NCBI GenBank assembly: GCA_958436995.1
Contig: CAUBMI010000032.1
Location: 1-23,607, forward strand
Reading direction: 5' to 3'
Length of the DNA stretch: 23,607 bases
Source of the DNA: an uncultured Collinsella sp.
GTDB taxonomy: Bacteria; Actinomycetota; Coriobacteriia; Coriobacteriales; Coriobacteriaceae
Shown here piece by piece: positions 1 through 8,109 of the stretch. The position numbers and the translations under genes were made by a program. Under the pieces are notes generated by a model that saw nothing but the letters and a program-made list of their open reading frames with translations, had not been told where the DNA came from and made no database searches. How positions within the stretch are numbered: the first letter of the stretch is position 1; each line of letters begins with the position of its first letter.

Positions 1-8
1 AAAGGGCG

Positions 9-30
9 GAGGCGGGGCATGCCCCGCCTC
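9..30. terminator. GC-rich perfect palindrome, probable end of an upstream transcript
   Basis: A perfect 22-nt dyad (two 11-nt halves, centre GCATGC) can form a GC-only hairpin. The bases after it are not a clear U-tract, so it may be a terminator of an off-window gene or an extragenic palindrome. No gene is seen between it and the adhesin promoter. Confidence 0.4.
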
Positions 31-176
31 TTACACCACATCTCTGCGCGCTACCAATTACCAGTAGAAACAGATATTTTATAGCGAATAAACGAAGGCA
101 AATCTGAGAAAATGTCAAGAGAATTAAGAACTTGCACAAAAATGTCGGTTTTGCTGCTCAGATGTTTAACAATCGT

Positions 177-182
177 TATAAT
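177..182 (+). promoter_or_regulatory. Candidate -10 box (TATAAT) of the pilus operon
   Basis: A consensus TATAAT lies about 90 nt before the chosen start of the adhesin gene. A TTGCTG at 151-156 is the best -35 candidate but is 20 nt away, longer than usual. Positions 31-176 are AT-rich and contain no gene I can support. Confidence 0.45.
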
Positions 183-197
183 TGCATCACTTAGCGA

Positions 198-216
198 GCG
201 CAATTACAGATTGCGC
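198..216 (+). promoter_or_regulatory. Inverted repeat in the adhesin 5' leader
   Basis: GCGCAAT and ATTGCGC are perfect 7-nt arms around TACAG. If transcription starts just after the -10 box at 177-182, this lies at the beginning of a leader of about 80 nt. It could be an operator or an RNA hairpin; no regulator is identified. Confidence 0.35.
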
Positions 217-271
217 AGATACGTTTGATAGTGAAAGAGCAAGATCGCGGTCTCTTGGGGAGGAGACATCG

Positions 272-3200
272 ATGACAGCAAATTCAGACAAATCTAAGCA
301 GAGTAATAAAGCGACGCGCCGTGTACTGGCAGGCGTTTTGTGCGGGGCCTCCGTTTTGAGCCTGGTACTGTCGCTCGTCATGCCTCCGATCTCGCAGGCC
401 ATTGCCAACGATGCCCAGACGGTTTCTGCCGAGGAAACTGTGATGGGGGGGGGTTCCTCAAGTGAGTCTACTGATGTAGGCAGCACTGCTAACGAGGATT
501 TCAAAAACCAGGATAGCGACGATGTCGAGAATGACGCGAACGACGATGCCGAGAATGGTGCGAACGAGGATGCCGTAGCAGACTCGACAGCCGATGATGC
601 GGAGGCCGAGGGCGTCGTGCAGCCTTCCGACGCACAGACTTCTGATGATGAAAATAGCGACGAAAATGCCAGCGTCAGTGCCGATGGCTATACCGAGGTA
701 AAGGATAATGTTGCTGGGAAATTCGCCAACGGCGGCAAGTTTCGACTGACGGGTTCTGCCTATTCGGATCAGCAGATTACCATCAACAAAGACACCACTA
801 TCGATCTTGCGGGACAGATGCTCTACCGCGGTTCCGGCAACTCGGACTCCTTCTTTGTGGTCGAAAGAGGAGCTACACTCACTATCGAAGACTCAAGTAA
901 AAACAAGAAAGACGAACAGACTCAGGTCACGACGCAGGCGGGCCAGTTGGCGACTATGACATGGACTCAGGGAAGCGGCCCCAATAGCGGCCTTCCTAAG
1001 AGTCTTACTTACTATGAGACTACGAGCACGCCCAATCAAGATAGACTCGGGACCACCGAGACTACGACCAAGCATTTCGTTACGGGCTTTGGCGCTATCG
1101 ATGCAGCATCGGACAGCGGTTCCGTAAAGTATGTGGTCAACGTTGAAGCGGGCGGCATACTCAATCTCAAGGGCGGCATGATTACCACGGCTGCCAATCT
1201 GGGCAACAGTGGTCATGTGATTTATTCCGAGGGTACGGTCAAAATCGAGGGCGGTTATGTCACCAACGGTAGCGGCGGCGGCTGGGGCGGCGGCCTGTGT
1301 GTGACGGGCAGCAATGCCAAGCTCGAAATGACAGGCGGTGTGATCGCGGGAAACAAGGCGGGCTCTGGCGGCGGCGTCTATGCTGACAATGGAGCCACCC
1401 TGAACCTTGCGGGCGGAATTATCTCTGGCAATGCTACGTATGAAAGCATTTGCAACAGCGGCGGCAGTCCCGACAATGGTTATGGCGGTGGCGTCTTTAC
1501 CAAAAATGCTGGCGTTACAATCGGCGGTTCGGCAAACATTACAAACAATAGTGTCGATTCCAATATCACTGAATCGTACAACAATGGTCTACTTGGCGGC
1601 GGTGGCATTGCTTCCGTCAGCGGAGGAACGTTGACCATGACGGGCGGTTCCGTTACTGCCAACTACTCCCATGAGGCGGGCGGCGGTATCTACGCTGGTT
1701 TTTACAATCAGAGCATCGGTTTTAAAATGACTGGCGGCACGATTGCCGGCAATGTGGCCGAGAATGCCGAAGGCGGTGGTCTGCGTATTGCAGGCAGCGA
1801 CAGTGTCGGCACGACTGCAACAATTAACGCTGTCGGTACTGACAAGATTTACATTACGAACAACAAAACGATGACGGGTAGCAACTCGGGTCGTGGTGGC
1901 GACTGGGGCGGCGGTGGCGTCTTTATCCAGAAGGGCGGCAAGCTCAACATCGTAAAGACGCTGATTACTGATAATGAAGCCGGCGGCTGGGGCGGCGGCG
2001 TTGGTGCTTGCCCTACGGGTGAAACGATTGTCTCGCACTCAAATGGTGCCGCAATCTATAACAATACGGATCGTGGCGAGCACTTCTCTGCCGGTGGTAA
2101 TGGCAAGGACGAGGACAGTAAGCCTGAGTACATTACCGATGACTTCAAAACTGCCGGCCACAAGGACTTCTTCCTCGTGCGCAAGAAGGACAGCGATAAG
2201 ACGGTCGCAGTCGTTCTTGGAAAGATGCTCGGCAATGGTTCTGCTGGCTGGAAGGGTACCTGTGATGGTCAAAAGATCGCCATCGATCCTAACGGCGGCG
2301 CCGAGGCCAAGTACATGTTCGGCTTGGAGGCCCATCCGACTGACGAGGCCGTAAAAAAGGCGCAAGTGGCGGCTACGACCATCATCAGTGGCAACTACTC
2401 GTTTACCCATGGCGGCGGCATCATGACCAACGGCGATCTCACCGTTGGCGAGGTTGTTGAGCTGAGCGTTTATCCGAACATGAAGCTCAACGCCACTAAG
2501 GTGCTTAAAGATGCAGAGGGAAACTCGCAAAGCCTTGAGGGACACGCGTACAAGTTTAAGCTGCTGCGCCAAGAGGGTTCCATTGAGCCTTCTTGGAAAG
2601 ATGACGGCATGCTTGATATGGGCGAATGCAGCGTCGCAGGTGAGGCGACTGTTGAATCGGACGGCAGTATTACCTTCGACTCTGGCAAGGACTACTCGTC
2701 AGGGCAATACGTTTTCTATCTAGTTGAGGAGCCCATCAGCGGCGACAACGAATTGGATACCAAATTCGATAAGACCATTTACAAGATCGTGGCAACAGTC
2801 GATAGCAATTCATACAAAACTGACCATCTCATGTCGATTCCTATTAATTATTACAAGGTGAATAAAGTCACCGTCTCTAAAAAGGCCGAGGGGAATCAGG
2901 ATTTCGTAGAACTTGATCGCGCAAACTACTCCGTTACGCGTCCATCGGATAACAACTCGTCGGATGACACGACGACTACGGTCGTTATCGGTGACAATGA
3001 TAACCCTACCTTTATCAACAAAATTGAGCCCTATACTTCTCTCGGCTCCTGGAAGCCTGCGGCAACCAAGGTCGTCAAGGGCGGCGAGATGAAGGAGTTC
3101 ACGCTCGAGTTTGCGGATAACGATAAGTTCAATAATGCCGAGAGGGTTACGACCAAAGCCGGCGGCGACAATCCCCAGAAGCTTTATTTCTCCAATATTG

Positions 3201-3640
3201 AGTACGGCCTTAAAGACTTGAAGCAGAGTGATTCTGCTGATCCGGGTCGTCTCGCTGGCAAAGACTTCCAGTACTACGTGCGTGAGAGTACAGAGGTTTC
3301 GCTGTTCTCGAACTATACGTACGACAAGTCGGTCTATCGATTTGATGTCAGGATGAAGGACAATGGAGAAGGTAAAATCGAACCCGAGATAGTGACCTTT
3401 ACCAAAATCCAGGACGCTCGCGGTTATCCTATCGCCGACCCGAAGCCCATTAACTTTGACAGTACCAAGCCCGAGTCCACCCCCACCTTCACCAACACCT
3501 ACTCCACGTCTTTGCCCCTTTCCGGTATGTCGGGCGTCACTCTGACGTACCTTGCCGGCGCGGCGGTGCTTTGCGCTGCTGCGGCCTGGATGCACATTCG
3601 TCGCAAGGCGAATGCGAAGGGAGGCGAGCGTCGTGAATAA
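272..3640 (+). CDS. Sortase-anchored beta-helix surface adhesin / tip-type pilin
   Basis: A 1122-residue cell-wall-anchored surface protein, probably the adhesive or tip subunit of the pilus. The ATG at 272 is chosen because GGGGAGGAG precedes it and a signal peptide follows (basic residues near 16-17, hydrophobic to about 40, AIA near 42-44). Residues 59-140 are an acidic, Asp/Glu/Ser-rich linker. About 145-725 is a glycine-rich right-handed beta-helix with many GGxIxxN and GGGVY turns. About 730-1070 holds isopeptide-type pilin domains (YVFYLVEEP near 813). The C-terminus is a sorting signal: LPLSG at 1081-1085, a hydrophobic segment and a basic tail. It is first in the pilus operon and overlaps the next gene by 8 nt. 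A G9 tract covers codons 58-61, so the gene may switch on and off. Ligand unknown. Confidence 0.88.
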   Translation: MTANSDKSKQSNKATRRVLAGVLCGASVLSLVLSLVMPPISQAIANDAQTVSAEETVMGGGSSSESTDVGSTANEDFKNQDSDDVENDANDDAENGANEDAVADSTADDAEAEGVVQPSDAQTSDDENSDENASVSADGYTEVKDNVAGKFANGGKFRLTGSAYSDQQITINKDTTIDLAGQMLYRGSGNSDSFFVVERGATLTIEDSSKNKKDEQTQVTTQAGQLATMTWTQGSGPNSGLPKSLTYYETTSTPNQDRLGTTETTTKHFVTGFGAIDAASDSGSVKYVVNVEAGGILNLKGGMITTAANLGNSGHVIYSEGTVKIEGGYVTNGSGGGWGGGLCVTGSNAKLEMTGGVIAGNKAGSGGGVYADNGATLNLAGGIISGNATYESICNSGGSPDNGYGGGVFTKNAGVTIGGSANITNNSVDSNITESYNNGLLGGGGIASVSGGTLTMTGGSVTANYSHEAGGGIYAGFYNQSIGFKMTGGTIAGNVAENAEGGGLRIAGSDSVGTTATINAVGTDKIYITNNKTMTGSNSGRGGDWGGGGVFIQKGGKLNIVKTLITDNEAGGWGGGVGACPTGETIVSHSNGAAIYNNTDRGEHFSAGGNGKDEDSKPEYITDDFKTAGHKDFFLVRKKDSDKTVAVVLGKMLGNGSAGWKGTCDGQKIAIDPNGGAEAKYMFGLEAHPTDEAVKKAQVAATTIISGNYSFTHGGGIMTNGDLTVGEVVELSVYPNMKLNATKVLKDAEGNSQSLEGHAYKFKLLRQEGSIEPSWKDDGMLDMGECSVAGEATVESDGSITFDSGKDYSSGQYVFYLVEEPISGDNELDTKFDKTIYKIVATVDSNSYKTDHLMSIPINYYKVNKVTVSKKAEGNQDFVELDRANYSVTRPSDNNSSDDTTTTVVIGDNDNPTFINKIEPYTSLGSWKPAATKVVKGGEMKEFTLEFADNDKFNNAERVTTKAGGDNPQKLYFSNIEYGLKDLKQSDSADPGRLAGKDFQYYVRESTEVSLFSNYTYDKSVYRFDVRMKDNGEGKIEPEIVTFTKIQDARGYPIADPKPINFDSTKPESTPTFTNTYSTSLPLSGMSGVTLTYLAGAAVLCAAAAWMHIRRKANAKGGERRE
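445..453 (+). repeat. G9 homopolymer inside the adhesin gene (candidate phase-variation tract)
   Basis: Nine consecutive G bases encode Met58-Gly-Gly-Gly in the current frame. Removing one G leads to TAG within about 12 codons; adding one leads to TGA within about 8. Such tracts behind the signal peptide of surface proteins are typical slipped-strand switches. The sequence shown is the ON state. Confidence 0.65.
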
Positions 3641-5303
3641 GAAAGTTTGCTCCTTCCCGATCTTGTTTGCGCTGCTTGCCCTCTTGATCGGCACCTGCGC
3701 GGTTGTGTTCCCCGCATCCGCGCAGGCCGCGCCGACCTCGACCGGTTCCATCACGGTGAGCGGCACCGTGGCGAGCAGCTACGACGCCTACCAGATCTTT
3801 AGCGCCAACGTTGTCGACGGCGACAGCGACGCCAAGATCGCCACCGGCCTCACCTGGGCAAGCGACGCCGTGCGCGACGCCGCGCTGCCTGTGCTGCACA
3901 GCGCCGGCATGCCCAATTCCCAGACCACCGCGCAGGAAGCTGCCGAGTGGCTCAACACCGATTCCCACCTCACGAGCGCGCTGAGCGCACAGCTCGCTCG
4001 TTCCCTCCAGAGCTCTGACGCCGTGTCCGTGCCCCTTAACGCGGACACGGCGGCCGAGCTGCCCTGCGGCTACTGGCTCATTGTCGCCGACGACGACGCC
4101 ATCGCCCAGGGCGAGGCCGGTACCGCGCCGATCATGGCCCTGGTCGGCGGCAGCGCCGTCTCCGTTAAGCCCAAGGCCGCCACTCCCAAGGTGGCCAAGC
4201 ACGTGCTGGAGGACAGTGCCGCCGCCTGGCAGAAGGCCGCCGACGCCACGGTCGCAGACGACCTTTACTGGCGTCTCTCGGCCACGGTCCCGGCGGGGCT
4301 CACCGCCTACGACACCTATGCGGTGCAGTTCGTCGACACCATGAGCGCGGGGCTCGACCCCTCCAAGGTGGCCGCGAGCGTGCGCGTGTACGTGGCGGCG
4401 GGTGCGGACGGCGGCTTCGACGCCGTCTCGGCCGGCAAGGACGGGCGCGTCGGCACTAAGGCCGCGAAGGGCTGGACCGACATCACGGCCCAGTGCGCCA
4501 CCAAGGTAGCGGCCGACGGCAAGACCTTCACCGTGCGCACCGGCGACCTCATCGCCGCGCTCGGCGGGGCCGACGCCTTTACCGCGGGCGCCCGCGTGGT
4601 CGCCGTGTACAATGCGCCGCTCAACAGCGCGTGCAACCACGGCATCGCGAAGGGCAACCCCAACGAGGTCTACCTGCGCTACCCGCGCTCTCCCTTTGCC
4701 GACCAGTCCGGCGACGCCGGCTTCACCCGCACGCCGAGCGACGACGCGTGCGCCTACACCTGGGATCTCGCACTCACCAAGCGCGGCAGCGACGGCGACA
4801 AGCCGCTGCCCGGGGCGGTCCTGAGCATCACCGACGACCGCGGCCGCGCGCTGGCGGCCGACGGCACGTGGGATGCGGACGGCGAGGCCACCGTCACCAC
4901 GGGCGAGGACGGCCGCGTGACCGTCTCGGGCGTGGACTCGGGCAAGCTGGAGATCCGCGAGCTCAAGGCGCCCAAGGGCTACACCGCCTTTGAGGGCACA
5001 CGCTGTGTGACGGTCAAGGCCGAGGGCCTGGACGTCGACCAGGTGGCCACCGCCAAGCCCAAGCTCACCATCACGGCCGAGTCGCCCCTGCGCGCCGACA
5101 GCGCGGACGGGTCGACGGGCAGCCTGGAGGCGTCGCTCATCAACACGCCTACCGGCACACCCCCTAGCATTACCACCGGAGGCTTTATGCCCTCGACTGG
5201 CGATATGGCAATGTACGCCGCGGCCGCCGCAGCGGTCGCCGGAGCCGCGCTCATCGTGGTCGCGCTCCTGGTCAAGCGGGGAGGTGGCAGCCATAAAGAG
5301 TAG
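3633..5303 (+). CDS. Ancillary pilin with isopeptide and SpaA/Cna-B domains
   Basis: A 556-residue sortase-anchored pilin subunit, probably a minor or basal one. The GTG at 3633 is preferred: AAGGGAGGCGAG precedes it and a signal peptide follows directly (hydrophobic to ASAQA near residue 31). YWLIV near 147 and VSVKPK near 177 resemble the end of an N-terminal pilin domain, the latter perhaps replacing the usual YPK motif. About 205-370 looks like an isopeptide-forming fimbrial domain. About 378-470 is a SpaA/Cna-B fold with ELKAPKGY, the usual site of the isopeptide glutamate. The sorting motif is MPSTG (519-523), then a hydrophobic helix and KRGGGSHKE. It starts inside the end of the adhesin gene, suggesting translational coupling. 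Its codons end almost always in G or C, unlike both pilin neighbours, so the locus looks mosaic. Confidence 0.85.
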   Translation: MNKKVCSFPILFALLALLIGTCAVVFPASAQAAPTSTGSITVSGTVASSYDAYQIFSANVVDGDSDAKIATGLTWASDAVRDAALPVLHSAGMPNSQTTAQEAAEWLNTDSHLTSALSAQLARSLQSSDAVSVPLNADTAAELPCGYWLIVADDDAIAQGEAGTAPIMALVGGSAVSVKPKAATPKVAKHVLEDSAAAWQKAADATVADDLYWRLSATVPAGLTAYDTYAVQFVDTMSAGLDPSKVAASVRVYVAAGADGGFDAVSAGKDGRVGTKAAKGWTDITAQCATKVAADGKTFTVRTGDLIAALGGADAFTAGARVVAVYNAPLNSACNHGIAKGNPNEVYLRYPRSPFADQSGDAGFTRTPSDDACAYTWDLALTKRGSDGDKPLPGAVLSITDDRGRALAADGTWDADGEATVTTGEDGRVTVSGVDSGKLEIRELKAPKGYTAFEGTRCVTVKAEGLDVDQVATAKPKLTITAESPLRADSADGSTGSLEASLINTPTGTPPSITTGGFMPSTGDMAMYAAAAAAVAGAALIVVALLVKRGGGSHKE

Positions 5304-5411
5304 CTGGCAGCCCCACCGAGAGCGGGGCGAGACATAGCGAAGCAGATGCTAAGACACAGACAGACGATGACCGATCGAATGGGGATTAACCGGAAAACGG
5401 AGGAAAAGAAG

Positions 5412-7217
5412 ATGAGCATGAGCAAGAACATCGCACGCCTGGCAGTAACCGCCGGCCTCACAGCAGCGTTGAGCTTCGGCGGCGTGATGGCGCCGGTGAC
5501 CATGGCGTTTGCTGAGGGTACGCCGAAGGTGGCCGAGGGCGGCAGCGTGACGATTAAGGAGGATATCTACAAGGATACGACCTTTAAGGGAATCAAAATT
5601 TTCTCGGCGAAGGTCACGCAAGACCAGAAGGATGATGGTACCTGGGACTCCACTGTGGAGAAGACGCTTTCCGATATCGATTGGGCAAGTGGTCCCGTAA
5701 AGAGCGCAGTGACTACGGCATTTAATAACGATGACCCCAAGCCTGATGGCTTGCCGACTGGCGAAGATGCTGAATCTGCTCAGGCGTGGGCTCAGTTCAT
5801 CAAAATGCACAAGAACGAAGTTGTGGGTAATAACGTCAAGGCCGGAAGCGTGCTCGACAAGATCGCTGCTGCTGTTGAGAAGGCGAACATTCCTGAAGGC
5901 AATAACGGCTGGCTAAATGCTGACAACACCGGTTCTTTTAGTAACTTGGCTACTGGTTACTGGCTCTTCGTGACTAAGAGTGTCGGCAAGAATGCTAATG
6001 CTGAAAAGGGTAACACGGATACCTTCAGTTCGCCCATTTTTGCCGTTGTTGGCGGTTCCGCTGAGAACTTAACTCCCAAGAAGCAGGTCCCCACTGTAAC
6101 CAAGGCCGTCAAGGATGACAAAGAAGGCGGCTCTTTTGGCGATAATGTGTTCACGAATCCCAACATGGCTGCGGACTCCCGAATGGATCAGTTTATCGAT
6201 TATCAGCTTACCGGTACCGTTGCGGGTAACATCGACACTTACAGCACCTACGGGTACACCTTCACGGATAATCTTCCCAAATCCATGACGCCTAGTCTTG
6301 GGGCTGACGGCAAGACGCCAGTTGTTAAGGTCAAAATTGGCAATACCGAGGTTAAGACCGGCTACACTGCCAAGTACGATAGCGACACGCTGACTGTCGA
6401 CTTCCTTAATCTCAAGAATTGCACGGCTGAGGGTGGCACTCCTATCTTGCTGAACGGCAACTCTAAGGTGACCGTTGAGTACCAGGCCAAGCTCGACTCT
6501 AGCAAGGTTTGCAATACTGACGGTTCGCTCAAGTCAGAATTCAGCAGTTTGCTCGGTACCGCACAGACGAATACGGTTAAGCTTACCTACTCCAACAACC
6601 CGCACGGTGAAGGTGAAGGCACTACGGTTGACCATCCTGCCTATGACTACACCTATGGTATCGATGTTACCAAGGTCGGTAGCGACGAGGATGAGGCTGG
6701 CAAGCCTAAGAAGCTCGAGGGCGTTGAGTTCGCGCTGCAGGAGAAGGATGATACGAACAACTTTATCAAGGCGGATGGTACCAAGACGAAGGATAGCGAG
6801 CAGGCTAAGCTGAAGACCGACGCAAGCGGCAAGATCAACGTCGTTGGTCTTGATGAGGGTACTTACGTCCTTACGGAGGTCAAACCGGCGCCTGGATATA
6901 ACAACTCCCACAGCGCTGGCATCACGTTCACCATTACTCGCGGGACGCTTCCGGCAGACGATACGACTGTTGTTAACCCGGGCTGCACTCTTGCTACTGG
7001 TACTGATGAGAATCTCGTCAAGGTGGCTCAAACTAATACCGAGGCCGCTGACGGCAAGGTACACCTCACTGTCACCGACCAGAAGGGCACCGGCCTTCCC
7101 CTCACCGGCCTCAACGGCGTGACCTTCACTTGGATCGCTGGTGGCGCGGTGCTGTGCATCGGCGTGGCGCACCTCATCCGCAGCCGTAAGCAGGCTGAGG
7201 AGTCCGAGCAGGAGTAA
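5412..7217 (+). CDS. Backbone-type fimbrial pilin (isopeptide D2 plus Cna-B domain, LPLTG)
   Basis: A 601-residue protein that best fits the pilus shaft subunit. The ATG at 5412 has GGAGG 8 nt upstream and starts a signal peptide ending near AFA (residue 34); a longer reading from 5346 has no such support. YWLF near 183 and TPKK near 221 occupy the place of the pilin motif whose lysine joins subunits in related pilins. About 259-400 is a fimbrial isopeptide D2-type domain (YTFTDNLP). About 415-530 is a Cna-B/SpaA fold with LTEVKPAPGYN. The sorting signal is LPLTG at 562-566, a hydrophobic helix, and RSRKQ. The helix resembles that of the adhesin (GVTFTWIAGGAVL versus GVTLTYLAGAAVL), so these two probably share a sortase. 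It lies 108 nt after the previous pilin and before the terminator at 7319. Confidence 0.87.
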   Translation: MSMSKNIARLAVTAGLTAALSFGGVMAPVTMAFAEGTPKVAEGGSVTIKEDIYKDTTFKGIKIFSAKVTQDQKDDGTWDSTVEKTLSDIDWASGPVKSAVTTAFNNDDPKPDGLPTGEDAESAQAWAQFIKMHKNEVVGNNVKAGSVLDKIAAAVEKANIPEGNNGWLNADNTGSFSNLATGYWLFVTKSVGKNANAEKGNTDTFSSPIFAVVGGSAENLTPKKQVPTVTKAVKDDKEGGSFGDNVFTNPNMAADSRMDQFIDYQLTGTVAGNIDTYSTYGYTFTDNLPKSMTPSLGADGKTPVVKVKIGNTEVKTGYTAKYDSDTLTVDFLNLKNCTAEGGTPILLNGNSKVTVEYQAKLDSSKVCNTDGSLKSEFSSLLGTAQTNTVKLTYSNNPHGEGEGTTVDHPAYDYTYGIDVTKVGSDEDEAGKPKKLEGVEFALQEKDDTNNFIKADGTKTKDSEQAKLKTDASGKINVVGLDEGTYVLTEVKPAPGYNNSHSAGITFTITRGTLPADDTTVVNPGCTLATGTDENLVKVAQTNTEAADGKVHLTVTDQKGTGLPLTGLNGVTFTWIAGGAVLCIGVAHLIRSRKQAEESEQE

Positions 7218-7318
7218 CGCTCGCTCACCCATCCCTTTGGCAGGTGGGATGTGATGGCCATGAGACTTGCGGACACTTTTCTCGTCCATTGACGTTCTTG
7301 CTTTGCCATTCTCTTTTC

Positions 7319-7355
7319 GGGGCAGACTCCGCACTGGAGTCTGCCCCGTTCTTTT
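7319..7355 (+). terminator. Rho-independent terminator of the pilin operon
   Basis: A perfect 12-bp stem (GGGGCAGACTCC, 5-nt loop, complementary arm) is followed by GTTCTTTT. It lies about 100 nt after the backbone pilin and separates it from the repeats and the sortase gene, which therefore needs its own promoter. Confidence 0.85.
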
Positions 7356-7384
7356 GGGATAACGCAGCCAGCCTCCATCGTCCG

Positions 7385-7498
7385 ATGCGGGCGTTCGTCA
7401 TCGCGTTTCTTGACTCGTATGAGGTTCGGATTAAGGTCCGTAGGCGCACGCGCGGTGCGGACGGTAGAAGGCATTTGTGCCGCAACAAGCGCAAATAA
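7385..7498 (+). pseudogene. Truncated copy of the small basic membrane-peptide ORF
   Basis: Positions 7392-7498 match the 3' part of the 50-aa ORF at 7829-7981, with three base differences (one silent, I for F, C for R). The hydrophobic N-terminus and ribosome-binding site are missing. An in-frame ATG at 7385 could give 37 residues but has no Shine-Dalgarno sequence, so this is probably a remnant. It begins 30 nt after the pilin terminator. Confidence 0.6.
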
Positions 7499-7499
7499 G

Positions 7500-7527
7500 A
7501 ATGCCCGGGGTTAGAGGCCCGGGCATT
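7500..7527 (+). terminator. Hairpin behind the truncated small ORF
   Basis: AATGCCCGGG pairs with CCCGGGCATT over 10 bp around an 8-nt loop. It starts 2 nt after the stop codon and is followed by TAACAAAA, a weak tail. The stem is identical in the second repeat copy; the loop differs. Confidence 0.6.
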
Positions 7528-7604
7528 TAACAAAACCAGAAAACTAGGCCGCCCGCGCTCTCGTACACTTACGCGGGGTGCGTCGTTTCCTGTAGCTATT
7601 CTAT

Positions 7605-7628
7605 CCCGAATCGTTTCGCCGATTCGGG
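7605..7628. repeat. Inverted repeat CCCGAATC/GATTCGGG, copy 1
   Basis: Two perfect 8-nt arms enclose an 8-nt loop. The arms are identical in copy 2 at 8086-8109 while the first loop bases differ, which suggests the paired structure is kept. Function unknown. Confidence 0.6.
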
Positions 7629-7711
7629 ACATTTTGAAAACGCAAACACGTCGGGCAAATCCGGACAATGCGGCCAGGCTCCGCTGGGCGAGGAACCGTG
7701 TGTGTAACTAT

Positions 7712-7725
7712 CGAACAAATGTTTG
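7712..7725 (+). promoter_or_regulatory. Candidate LexA (SOS) box upstream of the small membrane-peptide ORF
   Basis: CGAACAAATGTTTG fits the Gram-positive LexA pattern CGAAC-N4-GTTYG at every fixed position and is close to the actinobacterial CGAAC-N4-GTTCG. It lies 104 nt before the ATG at 7829, the only intact gene in this interval. The promoter is not clear: TAAAAT at 7767-7772 could be a -10 box without a good -35. Confidence 0.5.
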
Positions 7726-7828
7726 TCAAAATCGCGTTTACCAGGCGTGGGTGCATACACTCGCAGTAAAATATCCTTGCGACGCATCCCGTGCGCGGGC
7801 GGCCGACGACTCGATCGGAGGTCCCCAA

Positions 7829-7981
7829 ATGCTGAAATTCCTTAACGCGCTCGCCGCCCTCGCGGCGGTTGGCACGTTCGTCATCGCGTTTCTCGACTCG
7901 TATGAGGTTCGGTTTAAGGTCCGTAGGCGCACGCGCGGTGCGGACGGTAGAAGGCATTTGCGCCGCAACAAGCGCAAATAA
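7829..7981 (+). CDS. Small basic membrane peptide, 50 aa, in a duplicated unit
   Basis: I do not recognise a family. The ORF starts at ATG 7829 with GGAGGT 5 nt upstream, a good ribosome-binding site. Residues 4-23 are hydrophobic (FLNALAALAAVGTFVIAFL), enough for one membrane span; residues 28-50 are strongly basic, ending RRNKRK. A GC hairpin starts 2 nt after the stop. A LexA-like box lies upstream. Size, layout and possible SOS control recall SOS-induced membrane peptides of type I toxin systems such as TisB, but there is no sequence similarity I can claim and no antisense RNA is demonstrated. A truncated copy lies 480 bp upstream, and the intact copy directly precedes the AbiE-like pair. 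It could also be a harmless conserved small protein or part of a dispersed repeat. Confidence 0.55.
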   Translation: MLKFLNALAALAAVGTFVIAFLDSYEVRFKVRRRTRGADGRRHLRRNKRK

Positions 7982-7982
7982 G

Positions 7983-8010
7983 AATGCCCGGGGTTCGGAG
8001 CCCGGGCATT
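7983..8010 (+). terminator. Hairpin behind the intact small ORF
   Basis: Same 10-bp stem as at 7500-7527, with a different loop (GTTCGGAG). It begins just after the TAA stop and is followed by TAACAAC, so it is either a weak terminator or a 3' stabilising structure. Confidence 0.6.
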
Positions 8011-8085
8011 TAACAACGTCGGAAACTGGTCGCCCGCGCTCCTAAGTACTTACGCGGGGTGCGTCGTTTCCTGCAGCTATTGTAT

Positions 8086-8109
8086 CCCGAATCACCCCGC
8101 CGATTCGGG
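8086..8109. repeat. Inverted repeat CCCGAATC/GATTCGGG, copy 2
   Basis: Arms identical to copy 1 (7605-7628), with loop ACCCCGCC. On the minus strand a TACAAT lies beside it (8084-8079), a possible -10 box for a transcript antisense to the small ORF; no convincing -35 was found. Confidence 0.5.

Larger units (their letters stand above)
7392..7646 (+). repeat. Direct repeat unit, copy 1 (ORF 3' part plus two hairpins)
   Basis: Copy 1 of a ~255-bp unit repeated at 7875-8127. It contains the small-ORF 3' end, a GCCCGGGC hairpin and a CCCGAATC/GATTCGGG hairpin, and ends CATTTTGAAAACGCAAA. The sequence upstream of the two copies is unrelated, so this is not a simple tandem duplication. Confidence 0.85.

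Noticed and set aside
182..271. N-terminal extension of the adhesin from TTG 182
   Set aside because: The start overlaps the -10 box, and the ATG at 272 has a strong Shine-Dalgarno sequence followed directly by a signal peptide.
3537..5294. A 585-codon open frame on the minus strand opposite the ancillary pilin
   Set aside because: It mirrors a very GC-rich gene whose plus-strand product has a signal peptide and sorting signal; its translation is low-complexity Gly/Ala/Arg/Val.
5310..5328. GCCCC/GGGGC hairpin between the second and third pilin genes
   Set aside because: A 5-bp stem without a U-tract; too weak to call a terminator, so the three pilins are taken as one operon.
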